From positions 184,116,348 to 184,180,347 of the forward strand of contig CM024753.1 of assembly GCA_014218235.1 (NCBI GenBank): DNA of 64,000 bases. Reading direction: 5' to 3'. Below the pieces are notes generated by a model. It ran no database searches, was not told the origin of the DNA, and was given only the letters and a program-made list of their open reading frames with translations. The DNA is from Colocasia esculenta (taxonomy: Eukaryota > Streptophyta > Magnoliopsida > Alismatales > Araceae). The first letter of the stretch is position 1. Every line of letters starts with the position of its first letter. Shown one piece after another: positions 47,246 through 59,178 of this stretch. The translations under genes were made by a program, and so were the position numbers.

Positions 47246-50200
47246 TCAAATTCTAGCTGAACAAAGTAACAACAGAGAAACAGGGAGTGAGTTTAAGAAA
47301 GGTTGGATGAGCTCCCAAAGTTTTTCTTCATTCTTGTTAAAGGAGTGAGCAAACAGAGCTTCATCAATATTGTAGGCTGGGTTGGTGGAGGGTAACTTCT
47401 TGATAGATTTGATGTGGCGCCTCCTGTACCAACCAATTCTGTAATGGTATTTTTCAATGTCCATCCTGATCTTGAGAGGAACAAACTGTTTGGTGGATGC
47501 CAGATGGAGGAATTCATTGAAGGTCAGATTCCAGTAGAGACCATTTGAGATGGCTGCATCCTTAGCTTGATAGTACACAAGGTACCTCTCAGCCCATCGG
47601 TGAGTAACATTCTTATGAAAATCCGTAAGACTCTTTGAGTGAAATTGATTGAGGGTAAGCTTCATCTTCAAACACTGAGAGTGATAGGATGGATAGGCTG
47701 CTTCCCATTGTTCAGGGGTGAATCTTTCGGATTCAGTAAAACTTAGCTGGATATCAAGAAGATGCTTGTCTTTCTTGGAAAACTGAAGAAATATGAACCT
47801 TTGGAAACTTAGCTTGGATTTGTACTTGATTTTGAATCTGGCAGAAATCCGGAGGAATCTGTTGAAGATTGTTTCAGCAAAGGCTGTTCTGTAGGAAACT
47901 GCGCCTACCAGAGGAGGATGAAGACCAGATGGTAATGCCACAGTCATGGAAGGAACAATTTCTCTTTGCCCTCGGAGCAAGTTCTCATACTGTCATCTGG
48001 AAACATCATGCAATCCCAATTTGAACCTTTTATGATTGAAAGATCTCATTTCAAGGTACTTGGCCTGAGAGGCCCTGAGATGTTCTACAAAAAGGGCATG
48101 GAATCTAAGAGAAAGATGTTGAGCAGTTGTCAAGTGATGGGTTCTGGATTGATTTTCTAGAAACCTAACTGCCTCTTCAGGGTAGAGATCAACAAATTCT
48201 TGAGGTGTGAGGCAGTGGCTCTTTTGAGAGATGAGTTGAAGATCAGAAATAGAAAGTTAGGAGGTTTGTATCAAAATGGGAAGCCAATGTTCAAACATGA
48301 AATCTGGCAACCCATGAACTTCCATAAATGCTCTAATAGCAAGATATTCTCTGAACAAATTCATGTTTTGTTCAGAATGGTGAGTGAAGGCATACCAAAA
48401 AGGAGGAAGTAGCAAGGAAGGTTCATCTCCCAATTTGGGTCCACTGGTAGCTGAAAGTTGGATACTAGGAAGTATCTCAACTAAATGCATGAGAGTTTTC
48501 TTGGAGTCAGACTTTGAGGCAGTGGGAAGAGAGGAATAGAAGTGAGGAGGTTGAGTGGAAAGAGTCATGGTGAACTCTTTAAGTGGTTTGACTTGATACT
48601 TCAAGGGGTAGATAGAAAACTTAACATCCTTATAGAAAGGAGTGGCTTCTGGAAGTAGATCCAGAGAGGAATGTAGAGATGGTTGAGCTGATGATGATGG
48701 AGCAGGAGATTGAGGATCTGGAGTAGGTGCTGCTGGAGCTGGTATGACAGTTGGAGATGAGGCCCTGGAAGAAGAAGAGGGAAGAATAGGTTTGACAAGA
48801 ACACCATTCTTGACTAATCTCATCTTCACCTTTCTCTTAAATGTCTGGGAAACCTGAGAGGGCTCGAAAGGTCTCTTGGTTGCTGCCTGCTGCATAGAAT
48901 CCTCTAAGACTGTTGCCACTTCTTCTAGCTGATTTTCAGATTTGGGCTCTTGCTGCTGCTCAACTGGGGGTTCAAAAACTACTACTGCTAACTGAGCCTG
49001 CTGCTCAATAGGCTGCTCATCTTTCTGCTGCTGGGACTCAACTGACACAGGTTGCTGCACAACCGGATTCTCAGGTACTTTCTCAATAGACTGCTCAAGC
49101 ACTGGATCTTCAGGAACTGGAACATGGGATTCTGCTTGGTGTTCTTGCTCTTGAGCAGGAGCTTCTTCTTTTTCTTGTTGTTGCTGCTGTTGAGAGGAAG
49201 CTGGCCCTGATGGCCTGGAAGTGCCCTGTTGGCACACAAACTGAAGCATAAGATCCTTGATCTACTTAACCTCATCAGCCAAACTATCGAACTTCACATC
49301 AGTTAAATCCACTTGCATCTGGAGAACAGATAAGTTCTCATGCTGGCTTCTAACCAAATCCAAAATGTCATTGAGGCTGATGCTGCTCTCCCCCTGAGAC
49401 CTTGGCCGGGTCTCAAACTGAGAAGGAGAGTGGTGAGGCTCTCTTTCTTCAAAGATGTGATCAAAGGGGGAAGAGGCAGGGATATCTTCAGAAATAACTT
49501 TCTTGCCTTTGAGATCTCTTAGGACATCATTAATGGTGTCCTCTGGAGCATCATGAACTGGAATGGATGGAGGAACATCTTCTTGCACAGGAAAAGAGTC
49601 TTTAGATCTGATTTGAATTGAGGGAGGTTCATGCTGAACTTCGGATGCAGGGGCTTCATGTGTGAGTAGAGAAACCAAAGATTCATCAAGATAAATCTCA
49701 TGTTCACACTCTGGGACAGAACTTTTGTACCATAGATTTTGCTTCTTGCCAACTAAAGAGTACTTGCTTCTTTTCAAAGTAAAAATGCCTATCTTTTCTT
49801 TGTTTTCAACAAACATCTCTCTAGATAGATCTACTGAAAATTTCTTGAAGATAAGAGTAAGTAGTGATCCATATGGAAGAGATTCTTGAAGATCCTTTGA
49901 AGCAATCATCTTTTCCAAAATTACTGCTGGCAGATTCACTTTATGCATCTGAACTGCCCAAAATAACAAATTTCCATCTCTAGCAGTAATAGAAGAATGA
50001 GTTCCGGCTCTAGGGGTTATGATATTGGTAATTACAGAATGAATCAATCTTTTCTCAGCAGGCAACTCATTAACTTGAAGTCCTCATTTGCTGAGGGTCC
50101 CTAGGCTGCCAATAATCCCTAATTTTTACTTTTCCAAGGGGATGAACTCACTAAGCTTATGCCCTGAGTTGGGACAATCCAACAATTCGACCAAAAGCTC

Positions 50201-50485
50201 TTCAGAAATAGTGATTTTGATGCCTTTGACATACCCTACTACTGAGTTTCCAGCAGAGACTTCCAATGAAGCATAAAAAGATCTGACTGCATCGGCAACA
50301 AATGGCTCAAAAATCTGACAGATTTTGGTCCAACCCATGGCATTCAAAGTCTCTTCTACCCAAGACAGATTTCCAGATAAGTGAGAGAACTCAACAGCCT
50401 TTCCAGAGCAGATGGGAATCTTAGCAAGGCGTTGGAGTTGGTCTGGGGTCAACTGGACAGACTCTTGTGCCCTAAGAGAAGCCAT
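47246..50485 (-). pseudogene. Third ORF of the copia element (1080 codons, five internal stops)
   Basis: One reading frame runs from ATG at 50483-50485 to TGA at 47246-47248, cut only by TAA 50126-50128, TGA 50084-50086, TAG 49262-49264, TAA 48257-48259 and TGA 47993-47995. The N-terminal part (MASLRAQESV, WVEETLNAMGW, VRSFYASLEVSAGNSVVGYV, ISEELLVELLDCP) resembles the plant transposon-protein domain I recall as PF20167. Then come acidic and Ser-rich sequence, a Gln/Glu/Pro-rich region (QQQQQQEKEEAP), a basic patch (FKRKVKMRLVKNG) and a hydrophilic C-terminus. SIRE elements are known for an extra ORF after pol, sometimes called env-like, but no signal peptide or clear membrane segment is seen here. 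Function unknown. Confidence 0.7.
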
Positions 50486-51060
50486 CTAGACGATAGAAGC
50501 AAAAGGGACTCAGGAAACCTTCAAAGGAGAGAAAGAAATGATCCGTAGGGATGAAAGATCCTACCTTTCTTCCAGAGAGGTGAGGTTTCAAATGGTTCCT
50601 GAAAGGTGCTTCGCCGGAGTACAGTGAAGGCGCGAAGAACGCAAGAAGACAGGTGAGTCGAAAGAGGATTTCAAACGGGTGTTTTGAAAGGTGGAAGGGG
50701 TTTACTTATATAAAGAGGGAAAAAGTAACTGGCGCTTGATTTCAGGATGAAGGGACGCGATGATTGATTTGACCGTTTAATTACAAAGGGACGCGCCTTA
50801 AATGAGGTGTCAGTTACCCCAAATAATTAATTATAAACAAATTATGAATAGTAAGCGTCGTTTTAAAATATCTTAATGAATCGAATTAGGTATTTGACTG
50901 CATCAGTCGAATACATCATTATAACATGAATCGAATGCATCAGTTCTTCATGAATCGAATGTATAAGTCGAATGTAGGACTTAGCGATTTTCAAGATAGT
51001 TTTTCCACAAACAGTTTACAGAAATTCTTATCAATGCAATTCGAACACTACTTTAGGAGT
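50486..51060 (-). promoter_or_regulatory. Gap between pol and third ORF, with TATA-like site
   Basis: The - strand word CTTTATATAAG (50705-50715) lies about 220 bp before the third ORF start, so the ORF might have its own promoter. A few TCGAATG/CATTCGA palindromic words occur at 50875-50965, like those in the LTR. No ORF of note. Confidence 0.4.
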
Positions 51061-52719
51061 TTAATCAGGGTTGCACATACCTATTTCTCTTCTTATTGAA
51101 GTAAACCTTTCTTTAGGGAGAGGTTTTGTAAAAATATCTGCTAATTGATTTTCTGTAGAAACAAATTCAAGAGAAATATTTCCATTGCTTACATGGTCCC
51201 TGATGAAATGATGTCTAACCTCAATATGCTTGGTTCTTGAGTGCTGGATTGGATTCTTTGTTAAATTTATAGCACTTGTGTTATCGCAAAGCATTGGAAT
51301 ATCTTGAAGCTGATGACCATAGTCTTTTAATTGATGCTTGATCCACAAGAGTTGAGTACAACAACTTCCATATGCAATATATTCAGCTTCTGTAGTGGAT
51401 AAAGCCACTGAATTCTGCTTTCTAGAAGACCAAGATATCAAACAACCTGCAAGAATTTGACATGTACCACTGGTGCTTTTTTTGTCCAATTTGCATCCAG
51501 CATAGTCAGCATCACTATAACCAATCAACTTGAAATCAGAACATCTAGGATACCATAGACCTAAGTTACTAGAATTAATAAGATATCTGCAAATTCTTTT
51601 TACTGCAAGAACATGAGATTCTTTTGGATCAGCTTGGAATCTTGCACAGAGACAAACACTAAACTTTATATCTGGTCTACTTGCAGTGAGATAGAGCAGT
51701 GATCCTATCATTCCTCTATAGGTCTTTTGGTCTACCTTTTTGCCAAGAGGATCACTGTCTAACTTAATGCTTGAGCTCATGGGTGTTCCTAAGGGCTTAC
51801 ATTTATCAAAGCCATACTTAGTCAGTAGATCTGAAATATATTTGGTTTGACAGATGTGAGTTCCTTCTTTGGTTTGCTTGATTTGCAATCCAAGGAAATA
51901 ATTAAGTTCACCCATCATGCTCATTTCAAACTCACTTTGCATCAAATTTTCAAAGAATTTGCAGAGTGATTCATTAGTAGAGCCAAAGATAATGTCATCA
52001 ACATAGATTTGTACAATTAAGATTCCATTTGAGAATTTCTTTATAAATAGGGTGCTATCTACTTTTCCTCTTATAAAATCATGTGATATAAGATAAGCAC
52101 TTAATCTTTCATACCAAGCTCTTGGTGCTTGTTTCAGACCATATAGTGCTTTCTTTAAACGGAAAACATGATCAGGATACTTACTATCTTCAAAACCAGG
52201 TGGTTGCTCAACATATACTTCTTCTTTAATAAAACCATTCAGAAAAGTACTTTTAACATCCATCTGAAATAAATTGATATTAAGAGAGCAAGTATAAGCT
52301 AATAAAATTCTGATTGCCTCTAATCTAGCTACTGGAGCATAGGTTTCATCAAAGTCTATGCCTTTCTCTTGGAAATATCATTGAGCTACAAGTCTAGCTT
52401 TATTCCTAGTTATTACCCCTGATTCATCCATTTTATTTCTGAAAATCCATCTGGTTCCAATAACTGGATGATCAGTAGGTCTAGGCACAAGGGTCCAAAC
52501 TTCACTACGTTTGAACTGATTAAGCTCTTCTTGCATAGCAAGGATCCAAGATTCATCACCTAGTGCATCATTGATTGTCTTAGGCTCAATTTGTGAAACT
52601 AATGCAGAGAAGTCACAAGGAATTTGCATACCTCTTGTTCTTATCCTGGATTGAGGATCACCTATAATGTTTTCTCTAGGATGGTCCCGATGGTACCTCA
52701 AGTCTCTAGGTAGTCCTTA
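51061..52719 (-). pseudogene. Copia reverse transcriptase and RNase H
   Basis: After a TAA at 52717-52719 the frame gives the RT start (EVWTLVPRPTDHPVIGTRWI, NKARLVAQ), then TGA 52378-52380, then an open run of 400 codons: MDVKSTFLNGFIKEEVYVEQ, ALYGLKQAPRAWYERL, IVQIYVDDIIFGS with the catalytic YVDD, then RNase H motifs YSDADYAGC, STTEAEYIAYG, CDNTSAINL and HSRTKHIEVRHHFIRD. It ends with GMCNPD and TGA/TAG at 51061. Catalytic residues are present; two stops upstream break the polyprotein. Confidence 0.88.
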
Positions 52720-53871
52720 TTGTGATTCTTCTTGTTGTTGAAGATCTTCTAATGGAGGATCTTCTATTTCTTCTTCTTTTCCTTCTTCAAGAGAAGTCTT
52801 CTCAAGATTCCTGTAGAGATCATCAACACATTCTTCTTCTTCTCCTTCTATCCTTTTGATGGAAGGGTTAGTTTCATCAAATAATACATGAACTGATTGT
52901 TCTATTGTTAGAGTTTTTCTATTAAATACCTTATAGCCTCTAGGTTTTGAAACATATCCTAACAGAAAGCCTTCATCACTTTTAGCATCTAATTTTCCTA
53001 GATTATCCTTACCATTATTCATAATAAAACACTTACAACCAAAGGGTCTGAGATGACTGATATTTGGCTTCTTGTCCTTGTATAGCTCATATGGTGTTTT
53101 CTTCAGAATGAGTCTGATCATGCATCTGTTGATGATGTAGCAAGTTGTATTTACTGCTTCTGCCCAGAAGTATTTTGGTAGATTATACTCATTTAGCATT
53201 ATTCTGGACATGTCCAACAGTGTTCTGTTCTTTCTTTCTGCTACTCCATTCTGTTGGGGTGTTCTTGGAGCTGAGAAGTTGTGTTCAATTCCATTTTCTT
53301 CACAGAACTCCATAAACTCTTCATTTTTGAATTCACCACCATGATCTGACCTGAGACTTGTGATATGGAATTTCTGATTTTTCTGAACTATTTTGCTAAA
53401 TTTCAGAAATGCTTGAAAAGCTTCAGATTTGGCTTCTAAAAATGATACCCAAGTATACCTTGAATAATCATCAACAAGCACATAACCATATAATTTTCCA
53501 CCAAGACTGACTATCCTCATTGGTCCAAATAAATCCATGTGAATTAGTTCCAATGGCTTGGAAGTTGTAACAATTGTTTTAGACTGAAAAGAGGTCTTGG
53601 TCTGCTTTCCCTTTGCACAGGCTGAACATATTCCATGTTTTCTGAGCTTCAATTTGGGAAGACCTTCAACCAAATCATGCCTTATCAATTTCTTGATTAC
53701 TAAAGTGCTAGCATGACCAAGTCTTCTGTGCCATAGATCAGACTCATCACTTTCGGTAGTGGCTAAACACAGATTTACTTCTTTTAATTCTGCTAGATGC
53801 AATGTGTACAAATTCTTCACTCTTTGTGCTTCAAAGATAATCTTGTTATCCTTCTGAATTATACACGTCAT
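52717..53871 (-). pseudogene. Copia integrase
   Basis: HHCC zinc domain (WHRRLGHAS ... CSACAKGKQ), core with IHMDLFGPMR, SLRSDHGGEFKNEEF and NGVAERKNRTLLDM giving D, D and E, then the GKG-like region and a Glu-rich tail that ends at a TAA. The link to the protease is broken by a one-base frameshift near 53870. A conserved GYVSKPRGYKVFNRKTLTI stretch is visible near residue 300. Confidence 0.88.
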
Positions 53872-54661
53872 TCTGAAAACTTACTAAGTGCCCTTTATCA
53901 CATAGTTGACTAATACTGATCAGATTGTGCTTCAAACCTTCTACATACATAACATCTTCAATTAGGTTCTTTTCTTTAGTACCAATTGTTCCACATCCTA
54001 GTACTTTTCCTTTTCCATTATCTCCATAAGTTACTTGACCAGATTCTTCTCTAAAACTGGTGAAAAGCTTCCTATCTCCTGTCATATGCCTTGAGCATCC
54101 ACTATCCAAATACCATTTGGATGCCCTCAGCCGACCCTGCAAAATAGGCTAAGTTGTAACTTTTGGTACCCAAATTTTCTTGGGTCCATAATGGTTAGTT
54201 TTAGGAATCCATCTTAAATGTATAGTGGTGCATGTGCTAACATTGTGTCCTAATTGATTGCAATGAGTACAATACAAATTGAAAGCATTTTTCTTCTGTA
54301 CATTGTTGCTGAACTTCTGTTTTGGTTTGTAGTTATGCTGATTTACCTTTTTGGAATTTTTTATGTTCTTTTCTGCTACAAATTTAGGTGTTGGATATAC
54401 TTCAGGATAAATAATTTCTTCTACATTATATGGAGGTGTGTATTCTAATCCATATTTCTTTTTACTAGACCTAGAACCTTTAATTCTAATAAATAGTGAG
54501 ATTTTGCAATTAGAAATTTTTTCAATGGTAGCTTTCAGATAGTTGTTTTCTTCCACTATTTTTTCTTCATTCTTGAGTAAGTTTAGATTTGATTCTAATT
54601 CTAGAATTTTGTTATTTTTATTTTTCAAATCTTCACAAAGTAACTCATTAGCTCTTTTGGT
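53846..54661 (-). pseudogene. Copia gag C-terminus and protease
   Basis: Same frame as gag, beyond a TAA at 54662-54664. It contains a second CCHC knuckle (CTHCNQLGHNVSTC, near 54270-54230), a stop at 54149-54151, then the protease start KWYLDSGCSRHMTG with the active-site DSG and the DVMYVEGLKHNLISISQLCD segment typical of copia. The frame is lost at about 53870. Confidence 0.82.
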
Positions 54662-55912
54662 TTAATTTAGATTTTGGTTTAATCTTTCTGCTTCCTTTTT
54701 AAGAAAGGTATTGCTCTTTTCTTGGTTGATTAAATTTAGCTTAACTATCTTTATTTGTTTTACCACTGATTTGTATTTTTCATAAAGTTCATTAAATGCA
54801 TCTTCAATGTTATCAGAATCAGATTCAGAGCAGGAAGTAAAAGATGTTTCTGAATTTACCTGTTCTAGTCCTGCCATGAGGGCTAGATTAACCTTTTCTT
54901 CTTCTTCGGATTCTGAGCTGGTAGCATCTTCATTGTCCCAAGTTGCTGCCATAGCCTTCTTTTTGAACTTTCTAAACTTCTTTTCTTTGCCCTTCTTCTT
55001 ATCTGATTTTTCTGCTTGATCCTTCTTCTTGAGTCTAGGACATTCAGACTTGTAATGTCCTGGATGATTGCACTCATAGCAAGTAGGTTCCTTCTTCTTA
55101 TCTTTCTTGAAGAATTTCCTTGAGCCAAATTTTTTCTTCTTGGCCAAAATTCTCTGTAATTTCCTTGAGAGCATAGCCTCATCATCACTATCATCTGATT
55201 TTTCTTTGGAGTCTTCAGATGAAGAAGAATCTGCAATCTTTAAAGCATTTGAAATTTTCTTTTTCGAAGAGCTTTCAGAAAATCTTTCCATGTTTATTTC
55301 ATGTGCCATGAGGGATCCTATTAACTTGTCAATAGATAATTGTGTTAAATCATGGGCTTCCTCTATGGCTATAACTTTAGGAGTCCAGACATTTGTTAGA
55401 GATCTTAAGATCTTTCTTACTGTTTCTTCATTGGTTAGGACTTTCCCTAAAGCACTTAATCCTACAATTATATTTGAAAATCTATTGTACATTTGAGTTA
55501 TATTTTCATTTGGGAGCATTTTAAACTGTTCATATTGAGATACAAGTATGTCTATTCTTATTTGTTTAACCCTATCTGTACCTTCATATGTAACTTGTAG
55601 CTTATCCCACATTTCTTTTGCTGTTTTACAGGCTGATAATCTATTAAACTCTCTTTTAGATAAAGCACAACATAGATAATTTTTTGCTTTATAATTTAGA
55701 GACATATTTCTTTTGTCAGCAATAGAAAGAGCACCAGAAGAGGATTCTGCAAGGACTTGAAAATCATCTTGTTCTATTACCTGCCAGAGGTCGAAGTCAG
55801 TACCTCTGATGAAGCATTCCATCCTCATCTTCCAATATTGATAATCTTCACCATCAAAGAATGGTGGCCTTGTAACCGATTGACCTTCATAGTTGTGAGC
55901 TTCATATGCCAT
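54662..55912 (-). CDS. Copia gag
   Basis: 416 codons from ATG at 55910-55912, about 40 bases after the primer site. Motifs: RPPFFDGEDYQYWKMRMECF (UBN2-type gag), KEMWDKLQVTYEGT, and a CCHC knuckle CYECNHPGHYKSEC at about residue 277. Lys-rich and Glu/Ser-rich segments follow. The frame closes at a TAA, where related elements read on into pol, so the stop is probably a mutation. Gag would form the virus-like particle. Confidence 0.85.
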   Translation of the reverse strand: MAYEAHNYEGQSVTRPPFFDGEDYQYWKMRMECFIRGTDFDLWQVIEQDDFQVLAESSSGALSIADKRNMSLNYKAKNYLCCALSKREFNRLSACKTAKEMWDKLQVTYEGTDRVKQIRIDILVSQYEQFKMLPNENITQMYNRFSNIIVGLSALGKVLTNEETVRKILRSLTNVWTPKVIAIEEAHDLTQLSIDKLIGSLMAHEINMERFSESSSKKKISNALKIADSSSSEDSKEKSDDSDDEAMLSRKLQRILAKKKKFGSRKFFKKDKKKEPTCYECNHPGHYKSECPRLKKKDQAEKSDKKKGKEKKFRKFKKKAMAATWDNEDATSSESEEEEKVNLALMAGLEQVNSETSFTSCSESDSDNIEDAFNELYEKYKSVVKQIKIVKLNLINQEKSNTFLKKEAERLNQNLN

Positions 55913-55952
55913 TTCTTCTCAAATCTTTTTGGGATTCTTCTGAGAAGACCTC

Positions 55953-55964
55953 GCTCTGATACCA
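55953..55964 (-). other. tRNA-Met primer-binding site of the copia element
   Basis: TGGTATCAGAGC on the - strand, two bases after the end of the 5' LTR. Confidence 0.9.
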
Positions 55965-56725
55965 CTTGTTGGATCGAAATGGCAAGCAAAACGGTGCTAG
56001 AGGGGGGTGAATAGGACTTTTGACCTTTTAAAATTTCTTCTGAAAATCACAGCACTAAATAAACAAGTTAGTACTCAAAGTGATGTGTGTGATTCAAGTG
56101 TAGACTTGGCGGAAACAATCACACAAGAAAATTGGACACAGATTTTATCCTGGTTCGGCCCTTCCCACATGGAAGTCCTACATCCAGTCCTCAAGCCAAC
56201 CACTTGAGATTTCACTAATCTGCCAATGAATTTGGCCTTCTCTCACCCTTGAGAGGAATTACAACACCCACTTGCTCCCAAGCAAGTCTTCCCGCTACAG
56301 GGTACAACAAAGCGTTTTCACCAAGGCCTTCCCTACACAAGAGGGGCAACGTGCAGAGAAAGACTTCTGCACAAATACAAGGAAATTTGACAATGGTGTG
56401 TTTGCCTCAAATTGAGCACAAACACACAGACTTCAGATGGATACAACAGATATAGAATTGACTCTAAATCCTATCTAAAGTGAAAGGGGTGGACTAAAAA
56501 GAATTGAAACTGAGTACAATTGCCACCCACAAATAGAAATTCTCCACAGAATTTTCTGAACACAAGGAAGCTCTCAGAGGAAGTCAAGCATGAAGACTTT
56601 TGAGAGAGCTTGAGGAATTCGAATGGCTCTTTCAGGAGAATGGACTTGAATGCACTTTCTAAATTCTCACTTCGAGGATGATCTATCTGTGTCTCTCTAT
56701 GTATGTCTTCTTTTCCTCTTGAGCT

Positions 56726-56736
56726 CCTTTTATAAT
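56726..56736 (-). promoter_or_regulatory. TATA box of the copia 5' LTR
   Basis: ATTATAAAAGG on the - strand, present at the same place in the other LTR (about 45950). Confidence 0.6.
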
Positions 56737-57564
56737 CTTCAAAAATATGACCGTTTGAGAGGATGACCGTTGAAGCTTTGTGGCCGTTTGCAATATAGCC
56801 GTTTGAGGAGGAATTCTGGGATCCTTTGAGTCTTGAAGAGATTGTCCAACAGGCCTTCAAGTATGCTTCTTCCCGAGGTCTTTCATTTTGTTAACAGCTA
56901 GAAGATAAGCTCTTGTAGCAAGTAGCCGAGGGAGAGGCATGCTGAACACATGCTCAATAAATGCCTGTTGCAAGGACAAGACACAAGAGAAACCGTATCT
57001 CCATACCCTTGAGGTAGGTGAGTCAGAAAAATTCAATACAAGGCATGGAACCTAGTATCCCACAAGTATTTTAGACAGCAGACAGATAGACAAAAAGTTA
57101 AAGTAAGGGTCTGTCAGTGGTAGGTGAGATGGTCAGATGCCATGCGTCTGAATTTTACATAAATGCTATATGTCTTGTGAAGCTAACAATAAGGAAAGAT
57201 AGGTCATCAGGACTGAGGATTTCAAGGTGACATTTTTTCAGAACATGTTTCATGAATTTAGAAGCAGACATGTTAAATCCTGTCAGAAATATATTAATAA
57301 TCTTCGAAGTTTGCATACAACAATCCTCCTATCGAATTTGCTTAAGATAAATAAACTAGATTTGATGATCTTTATATAGTATAGAAAATATAGAGCTGAC
57401 AAGTATAAAAGATACAAGTACAGATTTCAGTGTAGTTCAAGGTGAATGAGTCGATTGAAGGAGTAAGAGTAATTCGACTTATGAGAGATCATGGTGATTT
57501 GACTACAATAGTTGTGAGGATTTTTGAGAAGTATACAGAACTGTAAAAGTCGTCGAACTTCAAA

Positions 57565-57760
57565 GACATTCGACTATAAGAGTCGAAGTCATCAGTCGAA
57601 TCACAAAGAAAAAGACATTCGACTGTAAGAGTCGAAGTCATCAGTCGAATCACAAAGAAAAAGACATTCAACTGTAAGAGTCGAAGTCATCAGTCGAATC
57701 ACAAAGAAAAAGACATTCGACTGTATCATTCGAATGGTATGTAAACGATGTGGACTTAGA
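57565..57760. repeat. 49-bp minisatellite with ATTCGACT/AGTCGAAT hairpins in the copia LTR
   Basis: GACATTCGACTGTAAGAGTC recurs at 57565, 57614, 57663 and 57712, each exactly 49 bp apart. Every unit contains ATTCGACT followed by AGTCGAA and CAGTCGAAT, so it can fold back on itself. The left LTR has units at 46763 and 46812 only. Confidence 0.85.
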
Positions 57761-58116
57761 AAAAATTCGATGACTTCTAACTGCTGTTTTGAAGGAGTCG
57801 AATATGACAGTTGGATTCAGTATGCTGAGAGACAGTTGTGGCCTTAGAAGATTTTGAGGATATTGTTAAAAAACGTTGTGGTATAAATAATATATATTTA
57901 AAGATTTGTCATAGCAAAAACATAGTTTTATAAAAACTAAGAAAGTCATTAAATTTCTTAGAGGTAGTTGCTCAACAAGGCCCCCACCCTGGACTGCCCC
58001 AATGTTGCCTACTATTGTGGCCACAATCTTCGTCGCACATGTCCTTAGCCCCCAACGCCACTTGGAGCTGAGTTCCATAGTCACCATCGGTCGCCGCAGT
58101 TGTGGCCACCCTCTAA

Positions 58117-58494
58117 GGCATCGTTTGGAATAGCTATTTATAAATAGAAAATTTACAAAAGCCGATTCTCTGCAAAAGCTGTCAAATGGTTGCTTTTACC
58201 TCGCCAGTCATGCCGTTTGTGTGAAAGCTATGAAACTTTTTAAACAAAATTAAAAAAAGGTAAAAACCATCGACGACAGAGTACCATCGTCGCCCAATGA
58301 AAATCTTCAAAAGCGACCTCCGTTCCGCTTTTGCAAGGGGGGAGTGAGATAATTTTTTCTCTCTATCTCTCTCTTTCAATGGACGCAACGATTTTCACAC
58401 ACCCCGAAACAACAGAAGACGTTTGAAACTATGGTAGATTTTGTCAGAGATTTTGGTTTCAAAATCTCTCGCTACCGCAGTTCCAAACGATACC
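58117..58494. mobile_element. Tourist-like MITE (PIF/Harbinger), TAA target duplication
   Basis: 378 bp; left end GGCATCGTTTGGAATAGC, right end reverse complement GGTATCGTTTGGAACTGC, flanked by TAA at 58114-58116 and 58495-58497. GG(N)nGTTTGG ends are typical of Tourist MITEs. No coding sequence. Confidence 0.82.
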
Positions 58495-59167
58495 TAAGAT
58501 GCTCATTGTAACACCCCAGAATTTTTATTTGTAGAAAAACATGAATAATAAAGTTATTAGACTTAAGCATTAGTCTTAAATTGTAATAATTAATATTTGG
58601 GAATGATTAGTATTAACTAACGTTACCCCAGTGTCGTACTCGGACGTGCTCGCTCCCACAGAGCGACACTGAAAAATGGTAACGAAAATGAAATCCGAGA
58701 ACACCATAATTTCCATAAAAATATGGAGATCTCAGAAATGTAAATATCTGAATTTTTTGACGTGCGGATTTCGAGATTAAGTCGACGCGACTATTTTCTG
58801 AGTGATTTTTCACCTACTGTAAAATAAATTCTAAAAATTAAACTAAAATCACTATAATTTGTAAAATGATCATATTAGGCTATGGTTGAAATTTGAAGAC
58901 AAATGGATAACATTTGAACATGTTTATATTAGGTTTATTAGGCCAATTGAATTTTGGGTTATTTACGTACATAATTTCTGGGATTTTACGGGAGCTTACG
59001 TGTGGAGCCTTGGAGAGGCCAGCACACTTAAGGGTAAGGTAATCATAGAGGATAACTACATGTGAGCTTGGGAATCCTTGCATGTGCGACGTGTTAAGGT
59101 AAAAACCAAAGAGTTTTTACCATGACACATCATGGCCGACGTGCCTCTGCATGAGGAAGTCATGACG

Positions 59168-59178
59168 CTTATAAAAGC
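59168..59178 (+). promoter_or_regulatory. TATA box of the solo LTR
   Basis: CTTATAAAAGCC followed by pyrimidine-rich sequence, as expected at the U3/R boundary. May still promote transcription to the right. Confidence 0.5.

Larger units (their letters stand above)
45189..57977 (-). mobile_element. Full-length Ty1/copia retrotransposon, SIRE/Maximus type
   Basis: 12.8 kb with LTRs 45189-47031 and 55967-57977 and TSD AGGCC at 45184-45188 and 57978-57982. The primer site TGGTATCAGAGC next to the right LTR and the PPT next to the left one give - orientation. Order: gag, protease, integrase, RT, RNase H, then a long third ORF. Long LTRs, two CCHC motifs and an ORF after pol fit the SIRE/Maximus lineage. 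gag-pol is nearly one frame with few breaks, so the copy is rather young but not coding-competent. Confidence 0.93.
55967..57977 (-). repeat. 5' LTR of the copia element
   Basis: 2011 bp, TGTTGGATCG to CTCAACA on the + strand. Very similar to the left copy but with four rather than two 49-bp minisatellite units and a block near 56945 (TGCTCAATAAATGCCTG) absent at left. Confidence 0.92.
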
